NCBI GenBank assembly: GCA_963797015.1
Contig: CAWCNV010000001.1
Span: forward strand, 310,001 to 374,000
DNA from: JBBPZA01 sp963797015
GTDB lineage: Bacteria > Actinomycetota > Thermoleophilia > Solirubrobacterales > Solirubrobacteraceae
Direction: 5' to 3'
Length of the DNA stretch: 64,000 bases
The position numbers and the translations under genes were made by a program. Of this stretch, positions 42,373-49,911 are shown one piece after another; position 1 is the stretch's first letter, and each line of letters opens with the position of its first letter. The notes under the pieces are model-generated. The model saw only the letters and a program-made list of their open reading frames with translations, had not been told where the DNA came from and did not search any database.

Positions 42373-43709
42373 GGGGATACAATCGTTGCCTGCAGGACGA
42401 TCGCGGCGCCCACCTGAGCGGCGAGCCAGCCGCGCGCCGCGCGAGCGGTGCCGAGCGTCCCGGCCGCGAGTAGCAGCCAGGGTGCGAACGGCAGCCAGAT
42501 GCGCTCGGTCTCGCCCTTGGAGAGGCCGCTGAGGTCGCTGGCGGCGACCGCGAGCAGGGCGCCGCCAACCAGCAGCCAGGTCCCGCGGTGGCGAAGGCGG
42601 GCCAGCCCCGCCGCCGTCGCGGGCCCCACGGCGAGCGCGAAGGCGGCGACATCGACGAGCAGGAAGGTCGCGTATGGTCGCAGGCGGGAGATGCCGTCGC
42701 CGTACAGGCTGCGCGCGGTCTGAAGGCCGTCAAACCACCAGAAGCCCGCGGCGGCGAACGCGGCGAACACGGCGGCCAGCGCCGCGCCCCCGGCGAGCAG
42801 CGGTCGCACCCGCCGCCGGCCCGCCGCCACAATGATCACCACCAGCCCCAGGGGAGCCACGCCGTAAGAGAGGTGAAGGGCCAGGCCCAGGATCGCGCCG
42901 CCCCCCGCGGCCAGCGTGTCGCAGCGTAGGCCCCTACAGCCTGTGGCCAGGACGAGCAGCGCGATTCCCACCGCCGCCACGCCCATGAAGAGCGCGTCCG
43001 CGCTCGTGGCCACCCACAGCGCGCACGGGGCCAGAGCGACGAACGGCGCCGCGGCACGGGCACGGGCCTCCCCCGCTAGCTCGCGCAGCGCCACGAGCGC
43101 GGAGGGCGCGGCGAGCGCGGCGCCGCCCAGCACGAGCACCGCAAACACCCATTCACCACGAAGGCCGATCTCGTCCATGGCCGAGAGCAGCGCAAGCAGC
43201 CCGGGGGGATGGGCGGCGGGGTGGATCGCGAACTCGCCGGTCCTCTCGCTGAAGCTGCTCAGCAGGAACAGTGGTCCGCCGGCCCGCGGCACGTCGACGA
43301 GGTAGTCATAGGGTGAGAGCAGCGGTGCAGCGATCGCCCCGGCGCCGTCGGCGACCGCCAGCGCCATCGCCCACCCCGCCGACGTGACCCCCGCCGCCGC
43401 CAGCAGGGCCGCCCAGCGCAGCCGTGCGGCAAGGCGAGGCGCGAAGGCGATCGCCAGCGCGCCCAAGCACAGCGCCGGTGCGAGACTCCACGAGACGCGC
43501 GGATCGAGCGAGCCCACCAGCGGAGCGTTTCCGAGGTGCGGATTGACACCGCGGTCGTAGATCCGCTCCACCAGCTCCCGCGCGAGCAGGATGAGGGCTG
43601 CCCACAGCGCGACGGCCACCGCCGCGCCGGGCGCGAATGCCCGCACCCGCGCCCGCCGCGGGACGGCGAGCGCGGGGGCCCGGAGCTGTCGCGCAGCGGA
43701 AGGTGGCAT
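42366..43709 (-). CDS. Polytopic GT-C-like membrane glycosyltransferase
   Basis: 447 residues with about ten transmembrane helices. An early extracytoplasmic loop with VERIYDRGVNPH and a later FAIHPAAHPPGLLALL segment resemble polyprenol-phosphate-mannose-dependent enzymes. It is first in the minus-strand three-gene run propeller-epimerase, each joined by overlapping codons. With the facing GT2, a donor-making and a donor-using enzyme would be present (inference). Minus-strand TACGGT (43719-43724) ends 9 nt before ATG 43709. Confidence 0.72.
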   Translation of the reverse strand: MPPSAARQLRAPALAVPRRARVRAFAPGAAVAVALWAALILLARELVERIYDRGVNPHLGNAPLVGSLDPRVSWSLAPALCLGALAIAFAPRLAARLRWAALLAAAGVTSAGWAMALAVADGAGAIAAPLLSPYDYLVDVPRAGGPLFLLSSFSERTGEFAIHPAAHPPGLLALLSAMDEIGLRGEWVFAVLVLGGAALAAPSALVALRELAGEARARAAAPFVALAPCALWVATSADALFMGVAAVGIALLVLATGCRGLRCDTLAAGGGAILGLALHLSYGVAPLGLVVIIVAAGRRRVRPLLAGGAALAAVFAAFAAAGFWWFDGLQTARSLYGDGISRLRPYATFLLVDVAAFALAVGPATAAGLARLRHRGTWLLVGGALLAVAASDLSGLSKGETERIWLPFAPWLLLAAGTLGTARAARGWLAAQVGAAIVLQATIVSPW

Positions 43710-43718
43710 CGGCGGACA

Positions 43719-43724
43719 ACCGTA
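43719..43724 (-). promoter_or_regulatory. -10 element of the GT-C/propeller/epimerase operon
   Basis: Reads TACGGT on the minus strand and ends 9 nt before ATG 43709, again fitting a leaderless start. Confidence 0.4.
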
Positions 43725-43805
43725 TGCGGCCTCACGCCGTTCGGCCCGGCGTCGAGGCGACGTTCAGCGTTTCGTCATCAGCCGGCGGGCGCCCGCGGCC
43801 CCCGC

Positions 43806-43811
43806 TAACCT
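43806..43811 (+). promoter_or_regulatory. -10 element of the yceD-rpmF gene group
   Basis: TAACCT ends 9 nt before ATG 43821, without a Shine-Dalgarno between. It marks the restart of the housekeeping transcript after the accessory block. Confidence 0.5.
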
Positions 43812-43820
43812 CGAATCACC

Positions 43821-44342
43821 ATGGCCGTGCGGGCCGACAGCTTCGACATCGGCCGGCTGTCGCTCAGCCCCGGCGAAGGACGGCGGCTCGAGCTCCAGGT
43901 CCCGGTCGGCGAGTTCACGCTCGGGGGCGAGCGCTACGAGGTCGAGCCGGCGCAGCCGCCGGCGACGCTCGACGTCTCGCGGATGACCGGCGGCGGCTAC
44001 GCGCTGCGGCTTCGCTTCGAGGCTGCGCTGGCCGGCCCGTGCATGCGCTGCCTGGAGCCCGCCGCGCCCGGCCTGGAGGTCGATGCGCGCGAGGTGGACC
44101 AGCCCGGCGGCGGCGAGGAGCTCGACAGCCCCTACGTCCGCGACGAGATCGTCGATCTGAGCGCCTGGAGCCGCGACGCGCTGGCCCTGGCGCTGGCCGG
44201 CGAGCAGATCGTGTGCCGCGCCGATTGCGCCGGTCTGTGCCCGGTGTGCGGGGAGAACCTCAACACCGCGCCCGAGGGTCACGAGCACGAGCGCGCGCCC
44301 GACCCGCGCTGGGCGGCGCTGCGCGAGCTGAGGTTCGAATGA
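43821..44342 (+). CDS. yceD: DUF177/YceD-family protein
   Basis: 173 residues. A beta-rich N-terminal part (FDIGRLSLSPGEGRRLEL) leads to CMRC and CRADCAGLCPVCGENL cysteine motifs, the DUF177 signature, probably zinc-binding. Genes of this family are linked to rpmF across bacteria, and bacterial and plastid members are implicated in 23S rRNA accumulation. Here rpmF follows 57 nt downstream with its own -10. Confidence 0.92.
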   Translation: MAVRADSFDIGRLSLSPGEGRRLELQVPVGEFTLGGERYEVEPAQPPATLDVSRMTGGGYALRLRFEAALAGPCMRCLEPAAPGLEVDAREVDQPGGGEELDSPYVRDEIVDLSAWSRDALALALAGEQIVCRADCAGLCPVCGENLNTAPEGHEHERAPDPRWAALRELRFE

Positions 44343-44382
44343 GCGGCTCCGCGGGCGGCGCAGCGGCGCGCCGGCCCGCTGC

Positions 44383-44388
44383 TAGCCT
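44383..44388 (+). promoter_or_regulatory. -10 element of rpmF
   Basis: TAGCCT ends 11 nt before ATG 44400, with no Shine-Dalgarno, so rpmF may be transcribed as a leaderless mRNA separately from yceD. Confidence 0.45.
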
Positions 44389-44399
44389 TCCCCGCCGCG

Positions 44400-44588
44400 A
44401 TGGCCGTCCCGAAGCAGAAGCAGGCGCGCTCGCGCACGCGCAAGCGCCGCGCCCAGCACAAGGCCGCGCGGCCGACGATCAACGAGTGCCCCAACTGCCA
44501 CGCTCCGCGCCGCCCGCACCGGGTGTGCCCGAACTGCGGCACCTACGCGGGGCGCGAAGTCGTCACCGCCGCCGAGACCGGCGAGTAG
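44400..44588 (+). CDS. rpmF: 50S ribosomal protein L32, zinc-binding form
   Basis: 62 residues. AVPKQKQARSRTRKRRAQHK is the basic N-terminus; CPNCHAPRRPHRVCPNCGTY gives two CxxC pairs of the C+ zinc ribbon. It is followed after 3 nt by plsX, the usual rpmF-plsX-acpP order linking ribosome and membrane-lipid synthesis. Confidence 0.97.
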   Translation: MAVPKQKQARSRTRKRRAQHKAARPTINECPNCHAPRRPHRVCPNCGTYAGREVVTAAETGE

Positions 44589-44591
44589 TTC

Positions 44592-45674
44592 ATGCCCGCT
44601 GACGCGCGGGTCACCGTCGCGGTCGACGCGAACGGAGCCGACCTCGGTCCGGCCGAGGTCGCTGCGGGTGCGGCGATGGCCGCCGCCCGCGGCATCCGCG
44701 TGAAGGTGTTCGGGCCGGCGGGGGAGATCGGCGCCGTCGCCGACGGGGTCGAGGTGCAGGACGCGCCAGTCTCGATCGCCAAGGAGCCCGACCCGGTCGG
44801 CGCGGTGCGCGCCACCCCCGAGTCCTCGATCGTCCGCGCGGCGCGCGCGGTGGCGAGCGGCGAGGCAGACGCGCTGGTCTCGGGCGGCTCGACGGGAGCG
44901 CTCGTGGCCGCGGCGCTGTTCGAGATCAAGCGCGCACCCGGCATCCATCGGCCCGCGCTGGCGGTGACGCTTCCCGTCCCCGGGGCGCCGGTGACCCTGC
45001 TCGACGTCGGCGCCACGACCGAGTCGCGGCCCGAGCACCTCGTGCAGTACGCGTTCATGGGCATGGCGTTCGCGCGCGCGGTCCGCGGGCTGGAGAAGCC
45101 GCGCGTGGCGCTGCTTTCAAACGGCGAGGAGGCGATGAAGGGGAGCCCCGACGTGCTGGCCGCGCACGAGCAGCTCGCCGGGACCGCCCGCGAAGCGGGT
45201 GGTCCGGGGATCGAGTTCGTCGGCAACGTCGAGGGGACCCAGGTCACCGCGGGCGCCGCCGACGTGGTCGTGACCGACGGCTTCACCGGGAACGTCGCGC
45301 TCAAGCTCATCGAGGGCACCTCCGCGACCGTGTTGGGAGCGATCCGCGAGCGCGCGATGTCCTCCACGCGCGCCAAGCTCGGCGGCGCGCTGCTGCGCCC
45401 GGCGTTGCGCGGGCTGCGCGACGAGATCGACCCCGAGGGCCCGGGCGGCGCGTACCTGCTCGGGCTGCGCAACCTGGCCGTGGTCTGCCACGGGCGCTTC
45501 ACCCGCAACGGCTTCGCCAACGCGATCGTCCTGGCCGAGCGAGGGGTACGCGAGCAGGCCGTGGAGCGAACGCACGCGGCGCTCGAGGCGGCGGGTGCCC
45601 TGCGTCGGAGGCCGCCGGCGACGACGCGCGATCAGGCCGCGTCCGAGACCGCAGCTAGCGTGACTCCGTCATGA
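44592..45674 (+). CDS. plsX: Phosphate acyltransferase PlsX
   Basis: 360 residues. TVAVDANGADLGP is the family start; LVSGGSTGALVAAALFEIKR, PVTLLDVGATTESRPEHL, LLSNGEE, VVVTDGFTGNVALKLIEG and the C-terminal YLLGLRNLAVVCHGR match PlsX. It makes acyl-phosphate from acyl-ACP for phosphatidic acid synthesis. A tail of about 25 residues (RRRPPATTRDQAASETAAS) is extra. Its TGA overlaps the acpP ATG. Confidence 0.95.
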   Translation: MPADARVTVAVDANGADLGPAEVAAGAAMAAARGIRVKVFGPAGEIGAVADGVEVQDAPVSIAKEPDPVGAVRATPESSIVRAARAVASGEADALVSGGSTGALVAAALFEIKRAPGIHRPALAVTLPVPGAPVTLLDVGATTESRPEHLVQYAFMGMAFARAVRGLEKPRVALLSNGEEAMKGSPDVLAAHEQLAGTAREAGGPGIEFVGNVEGTQVTAGAADVVVTDGFTGNVALKLIEGTSATVLGAIRERAMSSTRAKLGGALLRPALRGLRDEIDPEGPGGAYLLGLRNLAVVCHGRFTRNGFANAIVLAERGVREQAVERTHAALEAAGALRRRPPATTRDQAASETAASVTPS

Positions 45675-45928
45675 CCAGGGAGCAGGTCTTCACCCTGGTG
45701 CGCGAGCACCTGGCCGACGAGCTCGAGATCGGCCCCGAGCGCATCCAGGAGACGACGCGCTTCAAGGAGGACCTCGAAGCCGATTCGCTGGACCTGTACA
45801 CGCTGGTGCAGGAGCTCGAGGACACCTACGGCGTCCGCATACCCGACGAGGAGGCGGTCAACATCCTCACCGTCGGCCAGGCCGTGGACTTCGTGCTCGC
45901 CCACGGCGTCGAAGCACCAAGGCCCTGA
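45671..45928 (+). CDS. acpP: Acyl carrier protein
   Basis: 85 residues. The phosphopantetheine site is DLEADSLDLYTLV (Ser in DSLDL), with acidic helices on both sides. The ATG overlaps the plsX TGA (ATGA). Its own TGA (45926-45928) is in the same frame as the following rnc gene, which begins within 3 nt; see findings. Confidence 0.94.
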   Translation: MTREQVFTLVREHLADELEIGPERIQETTRFKEDLEADSLDLYTLVQELEDTYGVRIPDEEAVNILTVGQAVDFVLAHGVEAPRP

Positions 45929-45931
45929 CCG

Positions 45932-46597
45932 CTGCCCGCCCTGGTCGAGCTTCAGGAGCGCCTGCCCGGCGAGCTGTCCGCGCAGGTCTTCACGCATGCG
46001 TCGTGGACCGAGCACCGCGCCGAGTCCTACGAGCGCCTCGCCTTCCTGGGCGACAGCGTGCTCAACCTGGCGGTGACCGCGCACCTCTATCCGCGCCTGG
46101 AGGCAGACCGCTTCGGGGCCGGGCGCCTGACCAAGATCCGGGCCCAGGCGGTGTCGGGCCGCGCGTGCCGCGCGGTGGCCGAGCGCATCGGGATACCGGA
46201 GCGCCTGCAGGAGGCGGGCCCGCCCGGCGTGGGGACGCCCGCCGGCGTGCTGATCTCCACCGAGCGCGTGCTGGCCTCGGTGGTAGAGGCGCTGATCGGC
46301 GCCTGCTACCTGGCCTTCGGCTACGAGCGCACCGCGGAGGCGGTGGTCGAGGACTTCCAGCCCGAGATCGAGGCTGCCCTGGAGGGGAGCGTCGACTTCA
46401 AGTCGACGCTCCAGGAGCGCCTGGCCCGCGACGCGCGTCTCGTGGTCTACGAGGTCGTGGTCCAGCAGGGACCGCCCCACGACCGCACCTTCGAGGTGCG
46501 CGCGCTGGTCGGGGGCGAGGAGATCGGCCGCGGCTCGGGCCGGTCCAAGAAGGAAGCGGAGCAGGCGGCGGCGAAGGCGGCCCTTGAATGCACCTGA
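45932..46597 (+). CDS. rnc: Ribonuclease III with apparent CTG start
   Basis: About 221 residues, the usual size. The catalytic helix is YERLAFLGDSVLNL (acidic residues conserved), preceded by FTHASWTEHRAESY; a second acidic site is VVEALIGACYLA; a dsRNA-binding domain (DFKSTLQERLARDARLV, RSKKEAEQAAAKAAL) closes it. No ATG, GTG or TTG occurs between the acpP stop and the catalytic helix: the next one (GTG 46058) would remove the active site. CTG 45932 or 45941 is therefore the likely start, or translation continues from acpP. Its end overlaps smc by 10 nt. Confidence 0.85.
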   Translation: MPALVELQERLPGELSAQVFTHASWTEHRAESYERLAFLGDSVLNLAVTAHLYPRLEADRFGAGRLTKIRAQAVSGRACRAVAERIGIPERLQEAGPPGVGTPAGVLISTERVLASVVEALIGACYLAFGYERTAEAVVEDFQPEIEAALEGSVDFKSTLQERLARDARLVVYEVVVQQGPPHDRTFEVRALVGGEEIGRGSGRSKKEAEQAAAKAALECT

Positions 46598-49500
46598 AAT
46601 CGCTCTCGCTCAAAGGCTTCAAGTCCTTCCCCGATCGCACGCGGCTCGAGTTCGGGCCGGGCGTGAGCGTGGTCGTGGGGCCCAACGGGTCGGGCAAGTC
46701 GAACATCACCGACGCGGTCCTGTGGGCGATGGGGGAGCAGTCGCCGCTCGCCGTGCGCGGGCAGTCGATGCAGGACGTGATCTTCGGCGGCGGCCGCGGC
46801 CAGCAGGCACGGGCGTTCGCGGAGGTCGAGATCGTCATCGAGGCCGACGGCTCGGAGCTCGCGATGCCGGAGCTGTCGATCGTCCGGCGCCTGGATCGCG
46901 CGGGCGAGGGCGAGTACCGGCTCAACGGCGCGCGCTGCCGGCTGACGGACGTCATCGAGGCGCTGTCTGACACAGGCCTTGGCAAGGAGTCCCACTCGGT
47001 CGTGTCCCAGGGGCGCGTCGAGGCGATCGTCACCTCCAAGCCCCGCGACCGGCGGCTGCTGATCGAGGAGGCTGCCGGCCTGGGCAAGCACCGCAAGCGC
47101 CGCCGCCGCGCCCAGCTCAAGCTCGACCGCACGCAGCTCAACCTCGACCGTGCGCTCGACGTGGAGCGCGAGGCGCGTTCGCGGCTGCGGCCGCTCAAGC
47201 GCCAGGCCGAGGCCGCCGAGATGCACGAGCGCCTGGAGCGCCAGACGCTCGAGGCGGGCTGGACGCTCGCTCGCGACGCGGCGCGCGAGCTCGGCGGCGC
47301 GCAGGAGCGGGCCGAGCGCGAGGCGAGCGCCGAGCGCGAGCGGCGCGACGCGGCCGACCGCGAGCTGCAGGCCGTGGCGGCGCGGCGCGAAGAGGCCGAG
47401 CAGGCGCTGGGGCGCCGCTCGGAGCAGCGCGAGCAGCTCGCGAGCCGCGCCTACGCCGCGCGCTCGGCGGCCGAGCGCGTGGGATCCCGCGCCGAGCGGG
47501 CCCGCGAGCGCGCCGAGGACGTGCGCCGGCGCGCCGCCCGCGCCGCCCAGGAGCTCGCCGAGCTGCGCTCACAGGGCGGCGACGCGGCCGATCCGGAGCA
47601 GGGCGCTGCGCGGATCCCCGAGCTCGAGCGCGAGTTCGAGCGGCTCGAGCGCGATCGCGCGGCGGAGCTCGAGCGCGAGCTCGAGGAGCTGCGCGCTGCC
47701 GAAGCGACGGCGGCGGCGCAGCTCGAGCGCCGCGAAGCGGCCGTAGCCGAGCGCCGCGCGGCGTCGGTGGCGTCACGAGAGCGCTCGGAGGCGGCCCGGA
47801 CCGCTGCCCGCGACGCCGACCGGGCAGTCGAGGCGGCGCGCCGCGAGGCCGCGCGCGTGGGAGCCGAGCTCGCCGCGGTGAACCAGTTCCTGCGCTCGCA
47901 CGCGGGCGCGCCGGCGGGCGGCCGCGGCCTGGCCGACGCGCTCGAGGTCGAGCCCGGCTGCGAGCTGGCGCTGGCGGCGGCGCTCGACGGCCGCCTGGCC
48001 GCGGCGATCGCCGAGAGCCGCACCGAGGCCGCAGATCTGCTCGACCGCGCGGGCGACGACGGGGGAAGCGTGCTCGTGCGCGAGCCGGCCGCCCCGGGAC
48101 CGCCCACACCGCCGCCCTCGCCGCTTCCCGCTTCGCCGGTGTCTCCCTCGTTCGCGGCCGCTCCCCCCGGCGCGCGCCGGCTGCTCGACCTCGTTCGCGG
48201 GCCTGCTGACGCTCTCGCCCTCGCGACGCCGCTGCTTCGCGACGCGTGGCTGGTCGAGGACCTGGGCTCGTTGCCCGCGGGCTTTGCGGGGATCGCCGTC
48301 ACCCGCGGCGGGCGCGTCTGGTTCGGAGCCTGGCGCGAGCTCCGGCAGGTCCCCGCCGGGGGCGCCGACCGCGTGCTGTCGCGCCGCAACGAGCGGCGCG
48401 CGCTGGTGGAGGCGACAGAGCGCGCCGCCTCGGACGAGCATGCGGCGATCGCCGCGACGCGCACGGCCACGGCCGCGGTCGGCGAGGCCGAGGCGCAGCG
48501 CGACGAAGCGGAGCGCGCGCTGCGCGAGTCCCAGCGGGAGCGCGACGACGCCGCCGAGGCCCGCCGCCGGACGACGTGGCTGATCGAGCAGCGGCGCGCC
48601 GCTCCGGACGAGGGTCCGGGAGCGCTGCGTCGCGCGCAGGTGGCGTCGGAGCTGCAGGCGGAGCGCCGGCTCGCCGAGCGCCTTGACGCCGAGCGGGCCC
48701 AGCGCGCCCGCCGCCTCGAGCGCGCCGAGGCCGCACTGCTCCGCGACGAGGCGCTGGCTCCCGCGGCGGACCGCTTGGCCGAGGTGCTCGCCCGCACGCA
48801 GCAGGCGATCGCCGACCGCGTGGGTGGCTTCGAGGCCGAGCTGCGCGACGATCGCGAGGCGGGAGAGCGCCTGACGGCCGACCTGCGCTCGTGCGCTCAG
48901 CGCGAGGCGGAGCTTCAGACCCAGCTGCGCGGCTGCGCGGAGGCGGTGACGGCGGCCGAGGTCCGCGCCCAGCAGGCGCGCGACCACGCCGCGGGCGCGC
49001 GGCGCGAGCTGACCGAGCTTGCAGGGCGCCTCGAGCTCGACGCGAGCCCGGCCCACGAGCCGCTCGGAGAGGGCGAGCGCGAGGCGCTGGAGGATCGCGT
49101 GGCTCGGCTCAGGCGCAGGCGCGAGCAGCTCGGCCCGGTCAACCCGCTTGCCAAGACCGAGTACGCCGAGGCCGTCGCCCACGTCGAGGAGCTCGAGCAC
49201 CAGCGCGAGGACCTCGAGACCGCGATCCGCGAGCTGCAGCGACTGATCGCCGAGACCGAGCGCCAGATCCGCGAGGCGTTCGAGCAGACTTTCACCGCCG
49301 CGGCGCGCGGCTTCGAGGAGCTCGTCGGGCACCTCTTCCCCGGCGGGCGCGGGCGCCTGCGGCTTGTCCGCGAAGACGCGGGGCCGCGTCCCGTGCTCGG
49401 CGGGCAGGAGCTGCCCGACTCGGAGGCGGAGCCCGCTCCGGACGAGGACCAGGCCGAGGCGGCGGCAGAAGCCGACGAGGTGCCCGAGGAGGATCTGCTC

Positions 49501-49851
49501 GGGGTCGAGATCGAGTTGACCCCGGCCGGCAAGTCGACGAAGCGCCTGAGCCTGCTCTCGGGCGGCGAGAAGTCGCTCACTGCGCTGGCCTTCCTGTTCG
49601 CGGTCTTCCTGGCCCGCCCGTGCCCGTTCTACATCCTCGACGAGGTCGAGGCGGCGCTGGACGACCTCAACATCGACCGCTTCCTGACGCTCCTGCGCCG
49701 TTACTCGGACCGCGCGCAGTTCATCGTGGTGACCCACCAGAAGCGCACCATGGAGGCCGCCGACACGCTCTACGGCGTGTCGATGGGCGACGACGGAGTC
49801 TCCAAGGTCATCAGCCGCAGGCTCCCGCCAGAGGCGACCGCCGCGGCCTAA
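46588..49851 (+). CDS. smc: Chromosome segregation ATPase SMC
   Basis: 1087 residues. Head N: LKGFKSFPDRT, Walker A GPNGSGKSN (31-39), Q-loop. Long coiled coils rich in Glu/Arg/Ala run to a hinge (GRGLADALEVEPGCELALAA onward). Head C: LSLLSGGEKSLTALA signature and Walker B FYILDEVEAALDD. Two unusual insertions: a Pro-rich stretch at about 501-531 in the hinge, and an acidic stretch (EAEPAPDEDQAEAAAEADEV) near 946-970 in the C-terminal head before VEIELTPAGK. It forms the condensin complex with ScpAB. ATG 46588 is inside the rnc 3' end. Confidence 0.95.
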   Translation: MHLKSLSLKGFKSFPDRTRLEFGPGVSVVVGPNGSGKSNITDAVLWAMGEQSPLAVRGQSMQDVIFGGGRGQQARAFAEVEIVIEADGSELAMPELSIVRRLDRAGEGEYRLNGARCRLTDVIEALSDTGLGKESHSVVSQGRVEAIVTSKPRDRRLLIEEAAGLGKHRKRRRRAQLKLDRTQLNLDRALDVEREARSRLRPLKRQAEAAEMHERLERQTLEAGWTLARDAARELGGAQERAEREASAERERRDAADRELQAVAARREEAEQALGRRSEQREQLASRAYAARSAAERVGSRAERARERAEDVRRRAARAAQELAELRSQGGDAADPEQGAARIPELEREFERLERDRAAELERELEELRAAEATAAAQLERREAAVAERRAASVASRERSEAARTAARDADRAVEAARREAARVGAELAAVNQFLRSHAGAPAGGRGLADALEVEPGCELALAAALDGRLAAAIAESRTEAADLLDRAGDDGGSVLVREPAAPGPPTPPPSPLPASPVSPSFAAAPPGARRLLDLVRGPADALALATPLLRDAWLVEDLGSLPAGFAGIAVTRGGRVWFGAWRELRQVPAGGADRVLSRRNERRALVEATERAASDEHAAIAATRTATAAVGEAEAQRDEAERALRESQRERDDAAEARRRTTWLIEQRRAAPDEGPGALRRAQVASELQAERRLAERLDAERAQRARRLERAEAALLRDEALAPAADRLAEVLARTQQAIADRVGGFEAELRDDREAGERLTADLRSCAQREAELQTQLRGCAEAVTAAEVRAQQARDHAAGARRELTELAGRLELDASPAHEPLGEGEREALEDRVARLRRRREQLGPVNPLAKTEYAEAVAHVEELEHQREDLETAIRELQRLIAETERQIREAFEQTFTAAARGFEELVGHLFPGGRGRLRLVREDAGPRPVLGGQELPDSEAEPAPDEDQAEAAAEADEVPEEDLLGVEIELTPAGKSTKRLSLLSGGEKSLTALAFLFAVFLARPCPFYILDEVEAALDDLNIDRFLTLLRRYSDRAQFIVVTHQKRTMEAADTLYGVSMGDDGVSKVISRRLPPEATAAA

Positions 49852-49911
49852 ACGGACCCTGCGGTCAGTTGACCGAACCTCTCGCGCGAAGTTTTCGTAA
49901 TCTTTGTGGTG
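49852..49911 (+). promoter_or_regulatory. Candidate promoter of the PKD-cupredoxin gene
   Basis: TTGACC (49869-49874) and TAATCT (49898-49903) are -35-like and -10-like, but the 23-bp spacing is long. TAATCT ends 8 nt before ATG 49912, fitting the leaderless pattern seen at other genes here. Confidence 0.35.
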
